Source: JBOHHM01 sp050725495
GTDB lineage: Bacteria; Pseudomonadota; Gammaproteobacteria; Burkholderiales; Burkholderiaceae_C
Length of the DNA: 29,466 bases
Reading direction: 5' to 3'
Assembly: GCA_050725495.1 (NCBI GenBank)
Contig: JBOHHM010000044.1
Coordinates: 1 to 29,466 of the forward strand
Positions 22,672 to 29,466 of the stretch are shown in pieces (positions within the stretch are counted from its first letter, which is position 1; each line of letters opens with the position of its first letter). The notes beneath the pieces were generated by a model. It was not told the origin of the DNA, did not search any database, and worked only from the letters and a program-made list of their open reading frames with translations. A program made the translations under genes and the position numbers.

Positions 22672-23313
22672 TCAGCGCAGCCCGTCCCATTGGGAGATCT
22701 CGCCAGCCTTCAAGCCACCGACACGGGCATGCACGCGCGGCCCCGTGCTCATGGCCAGGATGAAGACGATCTCGTCGGCCAGCGGGGCACCGGGCACGCA
22801 CACCTCGATGGCGTCGAAGTGGCTGCGCACATAGCTCGCGTTGATGTGGGTGAGCGGCACGTCGAGCGTCGAGCCAGGCCCGCCGACCTTCTTGGTCGAG
22901 GGCACGATGGCCAGTGCGTTGCCGGGCTGCCCCGTCTTCTGATCGGCCTGGCCCTTCGCATAGGCGTTGCGGTCGCCCTTCCATCCGAGCAGCTCGCGCA
23001 TCGCATAGCCGCCCGGCACATGCCACAGCGCACCATGTTCGAGCTCACCGGCCGCACCGACGATGGCGCCCTTGCCGTAGGTCTCGACGCGCTCGACGGG
23101 TACATCCATCGCGGCGCGCAGCCGTTGCGCCATGTCCAGACCGACCGCGCCGAGCGCGTCCATCATCGGCAGGATGTCGCGCTCGTAACGCCCGGCAAAC
23201 GGATTCGTGAGCACGGCGGCGATCGCGCCTCGCCGCAGGGGAACGGCGGCCACCGGCCCGAACTCGTGGTGGATGTCTTCCACGTAGGTGTGAATGCGTC
23301 GAATCTCGATCAT
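22672..23313 (-). CDS. DUF1185 (amino acid synthesis family) protein, second of tandem pair
   Basis: A 213-residue paralogue of the gene at 22031. It opens MIEIRRIHTYVEDIHHEFGP and keeps the same blocks: NPFAGRYERD, ETYGKGAIVGAAGELEHGA, IVPSTKKVGGPG, LDVPLTHINASYVRSHFDAIE and a final ISQWDGLR. It has an additional stretch in the middle (WHVPGGYAMRELLGWKGDRNAY) that the shorter copy lacks. The start at 23313 has AAAGGA eight bases upstream; an upstream in-frame ATG at 23334 is less well placed. It follows the UPF0280 gene by 21 bases, so the two are cotranscribed. Function is unknown. The pair may form a heteromer or act on related substrates. Confidence 0.85.
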   Translation of the reverse strand: MIEIRRIHTYVEDIHHEFGPVAAVPLRRGAIAAVLTNPFAGRYERDILPMMDALGAVGLDMAQRLRAAMDVPVERVETYGKGAIVGAAGELEHGALWHVPGGYAMRELLGWKGDRNAYAKGQADQKTGQPGNALAIVPSTKKVGGPGSTLDVPLTHINASYVRSHFDAIEVCVPGAPLADEIVFILAMSTGPRVHARVGGLKAGEISQWDGLR

Positions 23314-23334
23314 TTGTAGTTCCTTTACATGCAA

Positions 23335-24243
23335 TCAAAGCGCGAGGGCTGCCGCTGTGGGCGACCTCGCTGCTGTGGATAGTGCGGCCGGCCCGGCGCC
23401 ATCGGTGCTCGCCACCCCGCCTTGGCAGACGAGTACGCACGACCAGATCAAGCCTGCTGACTGCAACTCGCGTGCCAGCAGGAGACCCGCACCGAGTGCA
23501 CGCTCAACGGTTTCGCGAGCGAGCACAGGCACATCGACGGTGACGGGGATGTCGCCGAGATCGCTGTCGTCCTTGAGCTCGCACGCGGGTCGCCGCACGA
23601 TGCGGGCATCGTCGACGTCGACCGCATTGGCGACCATCGTGGCCGCTGCATCGGCCTCGGATGCCGAGCGCGCCAGCACCGTTACGCTGTCGGCGATGCC
23701 CAGTGAAAAGCTGCGCCCGCGCCAGCCGCTGGTCGCGATGCCGCGCACGGGCAGGTCGCTGGTCACGGTGAAGTGAGCGTCCAGCCCTGGCGCGCCGCGC
23801 TGCAGCAGCTCGCCCGTACGGGCCAGGTCGGCCAGCAGGCCGACGCGCAGCGAGCGGCCGCTCGCCAGGTGCAGGGCGATGTCCCCGCCATTGTTGACCC
23901 ATGCGCGGTCGATGCCCTCGCGCTCGTAGGCGGCAATCAGTTCCTGAGCCACGGCACCGGCGACCGCCGCCATCGGCGTGATGAAGCGCCCGCGAAACGG
24001 GCTGCAGGCCTGCCACATGCGCCGGGCGATGCGACCTTGCAGCGGGCACGACCCCGCCACGGCGCGCCGCAGCGCCGGCAACTCGGCCACCAGCTCATCG
24101 AGGACCGTGGCGAAGCGCTGCCAGGCGGCTTCGTGCGCCGCGGCCACGGCACAGGCCTCGCCCTCGGCCCCGATCACCAGATCGATGGGGCCGTGCGCGA
24201 AGTGCTGCCGATGGCCGGACAAGAGAGCGCGCTGGGGCCTCAT
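23335..24243 (-). CDS. UPF0280 (ApbE-like) family protein
   Basis: A 302-residue protein of the UPF0280 family, distantly related to the flavin transferase ApbE. Visible features are GHRQHFAHGPIDLVIGAEGE near the start, a helical region with ELPALRR, then FITPMAAVAGAVAQELIAAYE and AWVNNGGDIALHLA near 110-150, which resembles the substrate-binding part of ApbE, and later GIATSGWRGRSFSLGIADSVTVLA. The start at 24243 has GAAAGG nine bases upstream and lies 13 bases after the reductase stop. The E. barkeri 6-hydroxynicotinate reductase carries covalently bound flavin, so this neighbour is a natural candidate for attaching it. That is a hypothesis; no function is established for the family as far as I know. 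Confidence 0.82.
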   Translation of the reverse strand: MRPQRALLSGHRQHFAHGPIDLVIGAEGEACAVAAAHEAAWQRFATVLDELVAELPALRRAVAGSCPLQGRIARRMWQACSPFRGRFITPMAAVAGAVAQELIAAYEREGIDRAWVNNGGDIALHLASGRSLRVGLLADLARTGELLQRGAPGLDAHFTVTSDLPVRGIATSGWRGRSFSLGIADSVTVLARSASEADAAATMVANAVDVDDARIVRRPACELKDDSDLGDIPVTVDVPVLARETVERALGAGLLLARELQSAGLIWSCVLVCQGGVASTDGAGPAALSTAARSPTAAALAL

Positions 24244-24256
24244 GCTCGTTCGCCTT

Positions 24257-25888
24257 TCAGCCCAGCATGGGCCCCTGGCCCAGCGGCCAGGGGTTGGGCA
24301 GCGCATTGCGTGTCCAGCGCCGCCCCATCGGAGCACCCTCGTTGTGCCAGGCGCCGGCGCGCAGCACCTGCTCGAGCGGGCGCACATAGTCCATGTGTCC
24401 GCCGAGCGCGCGGTAGTCATCGAGCCGCATGCTGAATTCGATCGGCGCCACGATCGCAGGCGTGGGCACGGTTCCGAAGCTGTTGTCGGGCATGCGCATC
24501 ACGTCGGTCATCACCGTGATGCCGCCGCCGGGCCACACATAGGCCGGCGCACCGCCGCAGGTCACATTGACCAGGGCCTGCTTGATGGAACGCGTGAGCA
24601 GCACCGGGTTCTCGGTCACGCCGGCGCGCAGACTGCCGCCGGCGCCGCCGAGGAACAGCACGCTGGCCAGCGAAGGCTCGCAGTTTTCGCCGATGCGCGC
24701 CACCACCCTGGCCACCTCCTCGGGCATAGGCTTCTCACGTGGCGTGAGGCTTTCGTCGAGCTCGTACCAGGCGGCATGCTCGCCGGTGGTGGAGGTCATC
24801 AACAGGCGCAAGCCCGGCCAGGCCAGCTCCGGATCCCAGCCCTCGATGATGCTCAACGGGTCCAGGATGTCGGTGCCACCCCAGCCCGTGCCGGGATTGG
24901 CCACTTGGAAATAGCGCCCGGGCGTTGACTTGCGACCGCGGATCTTCAGGCCCGCCGGCCGGATGTCCAGGCAGCGGCCCGCCTGGTGCTCGGTCAGCAC
25001 ACCGGTGATGTGGTCGTCCACCACCACGACTTCATCGGCGTGGCCGAACAGCTGTTTGGCAAAAATGCCGATCGTGGCCGAGCCGCAGCCCACCCGCATG
25101 CGCTGCTCCTGCACGCCATTGACCAGGGGCGCGCGACCGGCTTGGATGACCAGCTGCGAGCCGCCATCGATGGTGAGCTCCACCGCCTGCTTGTTGCCCA
25201 GCTGCTGCATCAGCTCGGCCGTGACGCGCCCCTCCTTCTTGCTGCCACCCGTGAGGTGGTGCACGCCGCCGAGCGAAAGCATCTGCGATCCGTACTCCGC
25301 CGTGGTCACATGGCCCACCACCTCGCCCTGGCACCGCACATTGGCCTGCTCCGGGCCCAGGTAGCGGTCGGTGTCGATCTTCACCTTGAAGCTGCAGTAA
25401 CTGAAGATGCCCTCGGTCACGACGGTCACCATGTCGACCCCTTCAAGCTGTGAAGAGACGATGAAGGGGGCCGGCTTGTAGTCGGGATAGGTGGTCGACG
25501 AGCCCACGCCGGTCACGAACACCTCGTTGCTGCGCAGCAGGTCGCCGCTCCAGGCCCCGGCTGCGTCCGCGGCGCCGCCCGCAGCGGCCTCGGCCGCGCC
25601 CTGACCCGCTTGCGACTCGCTTGCCGCAAAGGAGACAACCGCGCTGTCATCGCACGCGAGCGTGCGGCGCAACAGCACCACCGGGTCGACGCGCACCAAG
25701 TTGCCGTCCACGTTGGCATAGCGGTCACAGGCCCCGCTGCGACCGACCGAAATCTGGCACAGCACCGGGCAGGCGTTGCATTCGATCTTGTCGCCGGACA
25801 TGCGCTCATTGCGCGGCTTCGCCCGCTCCAGCACCTGGGGAGTGAGCCCTGCTTCGGGCAGTCCGTCAGTCTTGGTGTGCTCAGTCAT
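24257..25888 (-). CDS. hnr: 6-hydroxynicotinate-reductase-like iron-sulfur flavoprotein
   Basis: A 543-residue protein that I recognise as the homologue of E. barkeri 6-hydroxynicotinate reductase, which uses reduced ferredoxin to turn 6-hydroxynicotinate into 1,4,5,6-tetrahydro-6-oxonicotinate. A cysteine cluster near the N-terminus (Cys37, Cys40, Cys44, Cys54 in IECNACPVLCQISVGRSGACDRY) should hold an iron-sulfur centre, and further cysteines (YCSF, VRCQGE, VGCGSATIG, GRCLDI, ENCEPS, VTCGG) could hold others. Glycine-rich FLGGAGGSLRAGVTENPV lies in the C-terminal part. I see no clear ApbE-type flavinylation motif. The start at 25888 has AAAGGT seven bases upstream; residues 115-130 are an alanine-rich insertion. 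It leads the large minus-strand operon and is divergent from the ferredoxin gene. Identification rests on recalled similarity and the enamidase nearby. Confidence 0.82.
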   Translation of the reverse strand: MTEHTKTDGLPEAGLTPQVLERAKPRNERMSGDKIECNACPVLCQISVGRSGACDRYANVDGNLVRVDPVVLLRRTLACDDSAVVSFAASESQAGQGAAEAAAGGAADAAGAWSGDLLRSNEVFVTGVGSSTTYPDYKPAPFIVSSQLEGVDMVTVVTEGIFSYCSFKVKIDTDRYLGPEQANVRCQGEVVGHVTTAEYGSQMLSLGGVHHLTGGSKKEGRVTAELMQQLGNKQAVELTIDGGSQLVIQAGRAPLVNGVQEQRMRVGCGSATIGIFAKQLFGHADEVVVVDDHITGVLTEHQAGRCLDIRPAGLKIRGRKSTPGRYFQVANPGTGWGGTDILDPLSIIEGWDPELAWPGLRLLMTSTTGEHAAWYELDESLTPREKPMPEEVARVVARIGENCEPSLASVLFLGGAGGSLRAGVTENPVLLTRSIKQALVNVTCGGAPAYVWPGGGITVMTDVMRMPDNSFGTVPTPAIVAPIEFSMRLDDYRALGGHMDYVRPLEQVLRAGAWHNEGAPMGRRWTRNALPNPWPLGQGPMLG

Positions 25889-25939
25889 CGCATGTACCTT
25901 TTTCGATCGAGGCGGAAATTTGCCACTTCCAAAAATTTC

Positions 25940-25979
25940 ATGTAGCATTCACTTAACTTTGATGTTGCGAACACTACAT
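25940..25979. promoter_or_regulatory. Divergent control region of the reductase operon and fdxA, with spaced inverted repeat
   Basis: The 172 bases between the two divergent starts contain an AT-rich core unlike the surrounding genes. ATGTAG (25940-25945) and CTACAT (25974-25979) form an inverted repeat whose centres are 34 bases, about three helical turns, apart. Weak promoter-like boxes are present (TTGATG at 25959 and TAAAAT at 25980 on the plus strand, 15 bases apart), none convincing. The TetR or MarR regulator of the cluster is a likely binder. Confidence 0.4.
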
Positions 25980-26060
25980 TAAAATTCAGTTTAGCGCAAA
26001 TGTCCCCGCTTCGCAACGTGTTTTCCCTAACCCCGCCATCAGACGGAAAAAGGAACTGAA

Positions 26061-26384
26061 ATGACCCACGTCGTCACTGAAACATGCATTCGGTGCAAGT
26101 ACACCGATTGCGTGGATGTCTGCCCGGTCGACTGCTTCAAGGAAGGCGGCAATTTCCTCGTCATCGATCCGGACGAATGCATTGACTGCGCCGTGTGCAT
26201 CCCCGAGTGCCCGGTCGGCGCCATCTACGCCGAGGACGACCTGCCCGTCGAGCTCCAGTCGTTCAAGGCCCTGAACGCCGAACTGGCACTGCAGTGGCCC
26301 ACCATCAGCAAGCGCAAGGGGCCGCTGCCCGACGCCGACGACTGGAAAGACCAGGCCGGCAAGCTCGCGCACCTCGAGCGCTGA
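26061..26384 (+). CDS. fdxA: Seven-iron ferredoxin FdxA
   Basis: A 107-residue ferredoxin with one [3Fe-4S] and one [4Fe-4S] cluster. Cysteines at 9, 17, 21, 25, 40, 43, 46 and 50, plus the extra one at 12, match the Azotobacter ferredoxin I pattern (CIRCKYTDCVDVCPVDCF and CIDCAVCIPECPVGAIY). The length is the FdxA norm. AAAGGA lies six bases before the ATG. It is followed after 37 bases by a ferredoxin-NADP reductase gene, so the pair forms an NADPH-to-ferredoxin relay. It stands divergent from the 6-hydroxynicotinate-reductase-like gene, which in E. barkeri takes electrons from ferredoxin, and is the obvious donor for it. Confidence 0.95.
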   Translation: MTHVVTETCIRCKYTDCVDVCPVDCFKEGGNFLVIDPDECIDCAVCIPECPVGAIYAEDDLPVELQSFKALNAELALQWPTISKRKGPLPDADDWKDQAGKLAHLER

Positions 26385-26421
26385 CCCTTTTGACCCACCC
26401 CATCTTGCGGAGAAACCCATC

Positions 26422-27195
26422 ATGAGCGCATTCCACGAGGAGCAGGTCCTGAGTGTTCATCACTGGACCGACCGGCTGTTCAGCTTCACGACCACCCGCG
26501 ACCAGGCGCTGCGATTCAACAATGGCCACTTCACGATGATCGGCCTGCGCGTCAACGACAAGCCGTTGCTGCGCGCCTACAGCATCGCCAGCGCCAACTA
26601 CGAGGAGCACCTGGAATTCCTCAGCATCAAGGTGGAGGACGGACCGCTGACCTCGCGGCTGCAGCACATCCAGGTCGGCGACACCGTCATCGTCGGCCGC
26701 AAGCCCACCGGCACCCTGGTGACGGACTATCTGCTGCCGGGCAAGCGGCTGTATCTGCTGGCCACCGGCACCGGCCTCGCCCCTTTCATGAGCATCGTGC
26801 GCGACCCGGCCACCTACGAGAAGTTCGAGCAGATCATCCTGGTCCACGGCGTGCGCATTGTTGACGAGCTGGCCTACCACGATCTGCTGGTCGAGCACCT
26901 GCCGTCACACGAGTTCCTGGGCGACATGGTGTCGAGCCAGATGCTGTACTACCCGACGGTGACGCGCGAGGACTTTCGCAACACGGGCCGCATTCCCGAG
27001 CTGATCGAAAGCGGCAAACTGTTCGCCGAACTTGGCGTGCCCGCGCTCAATCGGGACGAAGACCGCGTGATGATCTGCGGCAGTCCCGGCATGCTGCGGG
27101 ACCTCAAGCATATGTTGGAGCACCGCGGGCTCAAGGAAGGCAACACCTCGACGCCGGGTGATTTCGTCATCGAGCGCGCGTTCGCCGAACAGTGA
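26422..27195 (+). CDS. fpr: Ferredoxin-NADP+ reductase, copy paired with fdxA
   Basis: A 257-residue FAD enzyme that reduces ferredoxin with NADPH. It carries the FAD-binding RAYS motif at 51-54, GTGLAPFMS at 116-124, CGSPGML near 218 and the C-terminal VIERAFAEQ. GGAGA lies eight bases before the ATG and the gene follows fdxA closely. The TetR gene may start at a GTG that overlaps its stop. The copy at 11768-12541 is about 84% identical by my count. In this place it probably regenerates reduced FdxA for ring reduction, giving an aerobe the low-potential electrons that the fermenter gets elsewhere. Confidence 0.95.
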   Translation: MSAFHEEQVLSVHHWTDRLFSFTTTRDQALRFNNGHFTMIGLRVNDKPLLRAYSIASANYEEHLEFLSIKVEDGPLTSRLQHIQVGDTVIVGRKPTGTLVTDYLLPGKRLYLLATGTGLAPFMSIVRDPATYEKFEQIILVHGVRIVDELAYHDLLVEHLPSHEFLGDMVSSQMLYYPTVTREDFRNTGRIPELIESGKLFAELGVPALNRDEDRVMICGSPGMLRDLKHMLEHRGLKEGNTSTPGDFVIERAFAEQ

Positions 27196-27224
27196 GCGGC
27201 CCCTCCCTACGATCAACACTTCAC

Positions 27225-27980
27225 ATGGCCACCCCAACCCCTCGCCGCGGCGCCACTGCCAAGACAGCGATTGGCCGCCGGCCCGGCGTGCGCGAACTGG
27301 CCGCGCAGGCCACCCGCGACAGCATCCTCAAAGCGGCCATCAAGGTATTTGCCAAGTCCGGCTTCGCAGGGGGCCGCGTCGAGCAGATCTCCAAGGCGGC
27401 CAAGTCCTACGACCGAATGATTTACTACTACTTCGGCAGCAAGGAAGACCTGTTCATCGCGGCCCTGGAGGAAATCTACCGCCGCTTCAACGAGGCCGAA
27501 TCCGAGCTCGAGCTCAGCATGGAGCACCCGGTCGAATCGCTCAAGGCCGTGATCCGGTTCATCTGGAGCTACTACTTGAAGCACCCGGAATTCATCACCC
27601 TGCTCAACAGCGAAAACCTGCACCGCGGCAAGCACATCTCCAAGTCGCTGCGCGCCAGGGAGTATTCGTCCCCGGCCATCTCCATCCTGGAGCAGCTGCT
27701 GCGCGCCGGCACCACCAAGGGCATGTTCCGTCACGATGTGGCCGCACGCGACGTCTACCTGATGATCGCCTCGCTGGGCTATTTCTACCTCTCCAACCGC
27801 TACACGCTCTCGGCCTTCCTCGGCGAAGACCTCGAAGCGCCTGCGGCGCTGTCGCACTGGGAGGCCTTTATCGCCGATGCCGTGCTGCGTGCCGTGGCAC
27901 CGGCGGCGGTCATGGGCAGCGGCATTGACACCTGGCCCACGCCTGGCCCGGCCACTACACCGCATCTAGTTCTCACCTAA
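27225..27980 (+). CDS. TetR-family transcriptional regulator, NicS-like position
   Basis: A 251-residue TetR protein. The helix-turn-helix domain covers about residues 22-68 (TRDSILKAAIKVFAKSGFAGGRVEQISKAAKSYDRMIYYYFGSKEDLF). It is followed by an all-helical ligand domain with a TetR-type C-terminal fold (VIRFIWSYYLKHPEFITLLNSENL). The N-terminus is basic (ATPTPRRGATAKTAIGRRPG). The ATG at 27225 lacks a ribosome binding site; a GTG at 27192 overlapping the fpr stop as GTGA would add 11 residues and allow translational coupling. It lies between the ferredoxin system and the enamidase gene. P. putida NicS, also a TetR protein, controls nicAB in response to nicotinate and 6-hydroxynicotinate, so similar ligands are plausible here. 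Confidence 0.9.
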   Translation: MATPTPRRGATAKTAIGRRPGVRELAAQATRDSILKAAIKVFAKSGFAGGRVEQISKAAKSYDRMIYYYFGSKEDLFIAALEEIYRRFNEAESELELSMEHPVESLKAVIRFIWSYYLKHPEFITLLNSENLHRGKHISKSLRAREYSSPAISILEQLLRAGTTKGMFRHDVAARDVYLMIASLGYFYLSNRYTLSAFLGEDLEAPAALSHWEAFIADAVLRAVAPAAVMGSGIDTWPTPGPATTPHLVLT

Positions 27981-28045
27981 GCCACCATGCGCCGCTGGCA
28001 CGCAGCATGTGCCGCGGTTGCGCCAGTTCAACGGAGGAAGACACC

Positions 28046-29245
28046 ATGGCAGAAGCCGCCAACAACGCCACGTCCGGCAAAGTCGTCATCAGGAACATCG
28101 GCCTGCTGCTGTCCGGCGACATCGACCAACCCGTTCTCGATGCCGACACCCTCGTGGTGCGGGACGGCCTGATCGTCGCCGTCGGCAAGGAGGCCGACTG
28201 CGACACGGGCGAGCCTGACCTGCTGATCGATGCGCGCAAGACCTGCGTCGCCCCGGGCCTGATCGACAGCCACGTGCACCCGGTCTTCGGCGACTGGACA
28301 CCGCGCCAGAACCAGCTCGGCTGGATCGACTCGACCATGCATGGCGGCGTCACGACCATGATTTCGGCCGGCGAGGTACACCTGCCCGGCCGCCCCAAGG
28401 ACATCGTTGGACTCAAGGCGCTCGCGATCACCGCGCAGCGGGCCTTCGACAACTTCCGCCCCGGCGGTGTCAAGGTGATTGCCGGCGCCCCGGTGATCGA
28501 GAAGGGCATGGTGGAGCAGGACTTCAAGGATCTCGCGGACGCCGGCGTCAAGCTGCTCGGCGAGGTCGGTCTGGGCTCGGTCAAGGCCGGCTACGAAGCC
28601 CAGCAAATGGTGGCCTGGGCCCGCAAGTACGGCATCCAGAGCACGATCCACACCGGCGGCCCGTCGATTCCCGGCTCTGGCTTGATCGACAAGGACGTCG
28701 TGCTCGAGGCCGATGCCGATGTGATCGGCCACATCAACGGCGGCCACACCTCGCTGCCCGAGGCCCATGTCTGCGAGCTGTGCGAGAAATCGTCGCGCGC
28801 CATCGAGATCGTGCACAACGGCAACGAAAAGGTCGCGATCGCCGCGGCCCAGGCGGCGCTGCAGCTCAAATGCCCGCACCGCGTCATCCTCGGCACCGAC
28901 GGCCCGGCCGGCTCGGGCGTCCAGCCCCTGGGCATGCTGCGCATGATCGCCTTGCTGTCCAGCCTGGGCGGCATCCCGGCCGAGCTGGTGTTTTGCTTTG
29001 CCACGGGCAATACCGCACGCATGCGCAAACTGAACTGCGGCCTGATCGAGGTCGGCCGCGCCGCCGATTTTGTCTTCATGGACCGGGCCCAGCACACGGC
29101 CGGGCGCACCCTGCTGGAGAGCGTGCAGGCCGGCGACATTCCGGGCGTGGGCATGGTGATGATCGACGGCATCGTGCGCTGCGGCCGCAGCCGCAACACG
29201 CCGCCGGCGACCGAAATCCCGGTCGTCGTCACGGGTGCGCACTGA
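28046..29245 (+). CDS. ena: Enamidase-like amidohydrolase
   Basis: A 399-residue amidohydrolase that I recognise as related to E. barkeri enamidase, a binuclear metal enzyme that hydrolyses 1,4,5,6-tetrahydro-6-oxonicotinate to ammonia and 2-formylglutarate. Metal ligands are visible: PGLIDSHVHP (HxH) near 74-83, the candidate bridging glutamate in LLGEVGLGSV, His in STIHTGGPS, His in GHINGGHTS and Asp in LGTDGPAGSG. The C-terminal LIEVGRAADFVFMDRA is the usual amidohydrolase ending. The ATG at 28046 is preceded by GGAGGAAG at a good distance. It is the last gene of the plus-strand block and sits 65 bases after the TetR gene. The presence of a 6-hydroxynicotinate-reductase homologue in the same cluster strongly supports this substrate. 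Confidence 0.88.
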   Translation: MAEAANNATSGKVVIRNIGLLLSGDIDQPVLDADTLVVRDGLIVAVGKEADCDTGEPDLLIDARKTCVAPGLIDSHVHPVFGDWTPRQNQLGWIDSTMHGGVTTMISAGEVHLPGRPKDIVGLKALAITAQRAFDNFRPGGVKVIAGAPVIEKGMVEQDFKDLADAGVKLLGEVGLGSVKAGYEAQQMVAWARKYGIQSTIHTGGPSIPGSGLIDKDVVLEADADVIGHINGGHTSLPEAHVCELCEKSSRAIEIVHNGNEKVAIAAAQAALQLKCPHRVILGTDGPAGSGVQPLGMLRMIALLSSLGGIPAELVFCFATGNTARMRKLNCGLIEVGRAADFVFMDRAQHTAGRTLLESVQAGDIPGVGMVMIDGIVRCGRSRNTPPATEIPVVVTGAH

Positions 29246-29344
29246 CGCCGGCTCTGAGATCGCCAGCAGCGACCGGGCTCCGGGGCAGGCCCGAGAGGCT
29301 CATGGGGGCGCCGCAATGACTGCAGCCGGTACGGGCCTGCCGCG

Positions 29345-29466
29345 TCAAGACACGATGTAGGCGCCCGCCCCGCTCGACAGCAGCCGGCCGTCGGCGCCCA
29401 GGAACTCCATGCGCGTGGACGCGACGCGCGAGCCCAGGCGCAGCACCTCGGCGCGCAGCTCGAAAT
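29345..29466 (-). CDS. PaaI-type hotdog thioesterase, C-terminal end only
   Basis: Reading the minus strand from the window edge gives 39 residues ending in a TGA at 29347-29345: FELRAEVLRLGSRVAS, then TRMEFLGADGRLLSSG, then AGAYIVS. This is the usual last strand-turn-strand of PaaI/hotdog-fold thioesterases, where the AEVLR(L/I)G stretch and the T(R)ME strand are typical. The 5' part lies beyond the right edge. It is convergent with the enamidase gene. A short trace of the same 3' end occurs at 12544-12572. A role in acyl-CoA hydrolysis in this pathway is possible but not shown. Confidence 0.65.
   Translation of the reverse strand, partial: FELRAEVLRLGSRVASTRMEFLGADGRLLSSGAGAYIVS

Noticed and set aside
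23335..24420. Longer start for the UPF0280 gene at 24420, overlapping the reductase gene
   Set aside because: The added residues come from the reductase frame region and look non-coding (many Arg, Cys, Trp). The ATG at 24243 has a ribosome binding site and matches the family N-terminus.

Overview
The window is GC-rich and densely packed. Its gene content (Bug-type periplasmic receptor, FdxA/Fpr pair, NicB-type dehydrogenase with a cytochrome c tail, GcvA-like LysR regulator beside glutaryl-CoA dehydrogenase) suggests a chromosomal catabolic region of a Burkholderiales-type betaproteobacterium. The taxonomic call is inference from gene content only. No rRNA, tRNA, CRISPR array or insertion sequence was recognised, and no gene-free stretch exceeds 300 bases.

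My reading is that the window encodes a hybrid aerobic/reductive route for nicotinate, and perhaps quinolinate. A minus-strand block of eleven genes (25888 down to 12597) encodes a 6-hydroxynicotinate-reductase-like iron-sulfur protein, a UPF0280 (ApbE-like) protein, two tandem DUF1185 proteins, a branched-chain-amino-acid-type ABC transporter with a fused LivH-LivM permease, a NicR-like MarR regulator and the two subunits of a nicotinate-dehydrogenase-like molybdoenzyme. Divergent from it on the plus strand (26061 to 29245) are ferredoxin FdxA, a ferredoxin-NADP reductase, a TetR regulator and an enamidase-like amidohydrolase. A third block on the minus strand (10547 down to 6635) encodes glutaryl-CoA dehydrogenase, a CaiB-type CoA-transferase and an aldehyde dehydrogenase, with a divergent LysR regulator. 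A decayed xdhC-like gene follows it.

The genes line up as: nicotinate to 6-hydroxynicotinate (molybdoenzyme); ring reduction to 1,4,5,6-tetrahydro-6-oxonicotinate (reductase fed by FdxA/Fpr); hydrolysis to 2-formylglutarate plus ammonia (enamidase); loss of CO2 to glutarate semialdehyde (no assigned gene; possibly spontaneous or DUF1185); oxidation to glutarate (aldehyde dehydrogenase); activation to glutaryl-CoA (CoA-transferase); and conversion to crotonyl-CoA (glutaryl-CoA dehydrogenase). The reductase and enamidase steps are known from the fermenter Eubacterium barkeri. The first and last steps are typical of aerobes.

The left part (659 to 5419) holds a MarR-controlled set: a NadC-like quinolinate phosphoribosyltransferase, a fusion of a PhnN-type ribose-1,5-bisphosphate kinase with an AMP-phosphorylase-type enzyme, and a Bug-type receptor. 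Together these could recycle PRPP and convert quinolinate to nicotinate, feeding the rest of the window. Both edges carry partial genes: an FRG-domain protein on the left and a PaaI-type thioesterase on the right. A second, about 84% identical copy of the ferredoxin-NADP reductase gene (11768 to 12541) is followed by a few codons resembling the end of that thioesterase gene, a trace of an old duplication or rearrangement.
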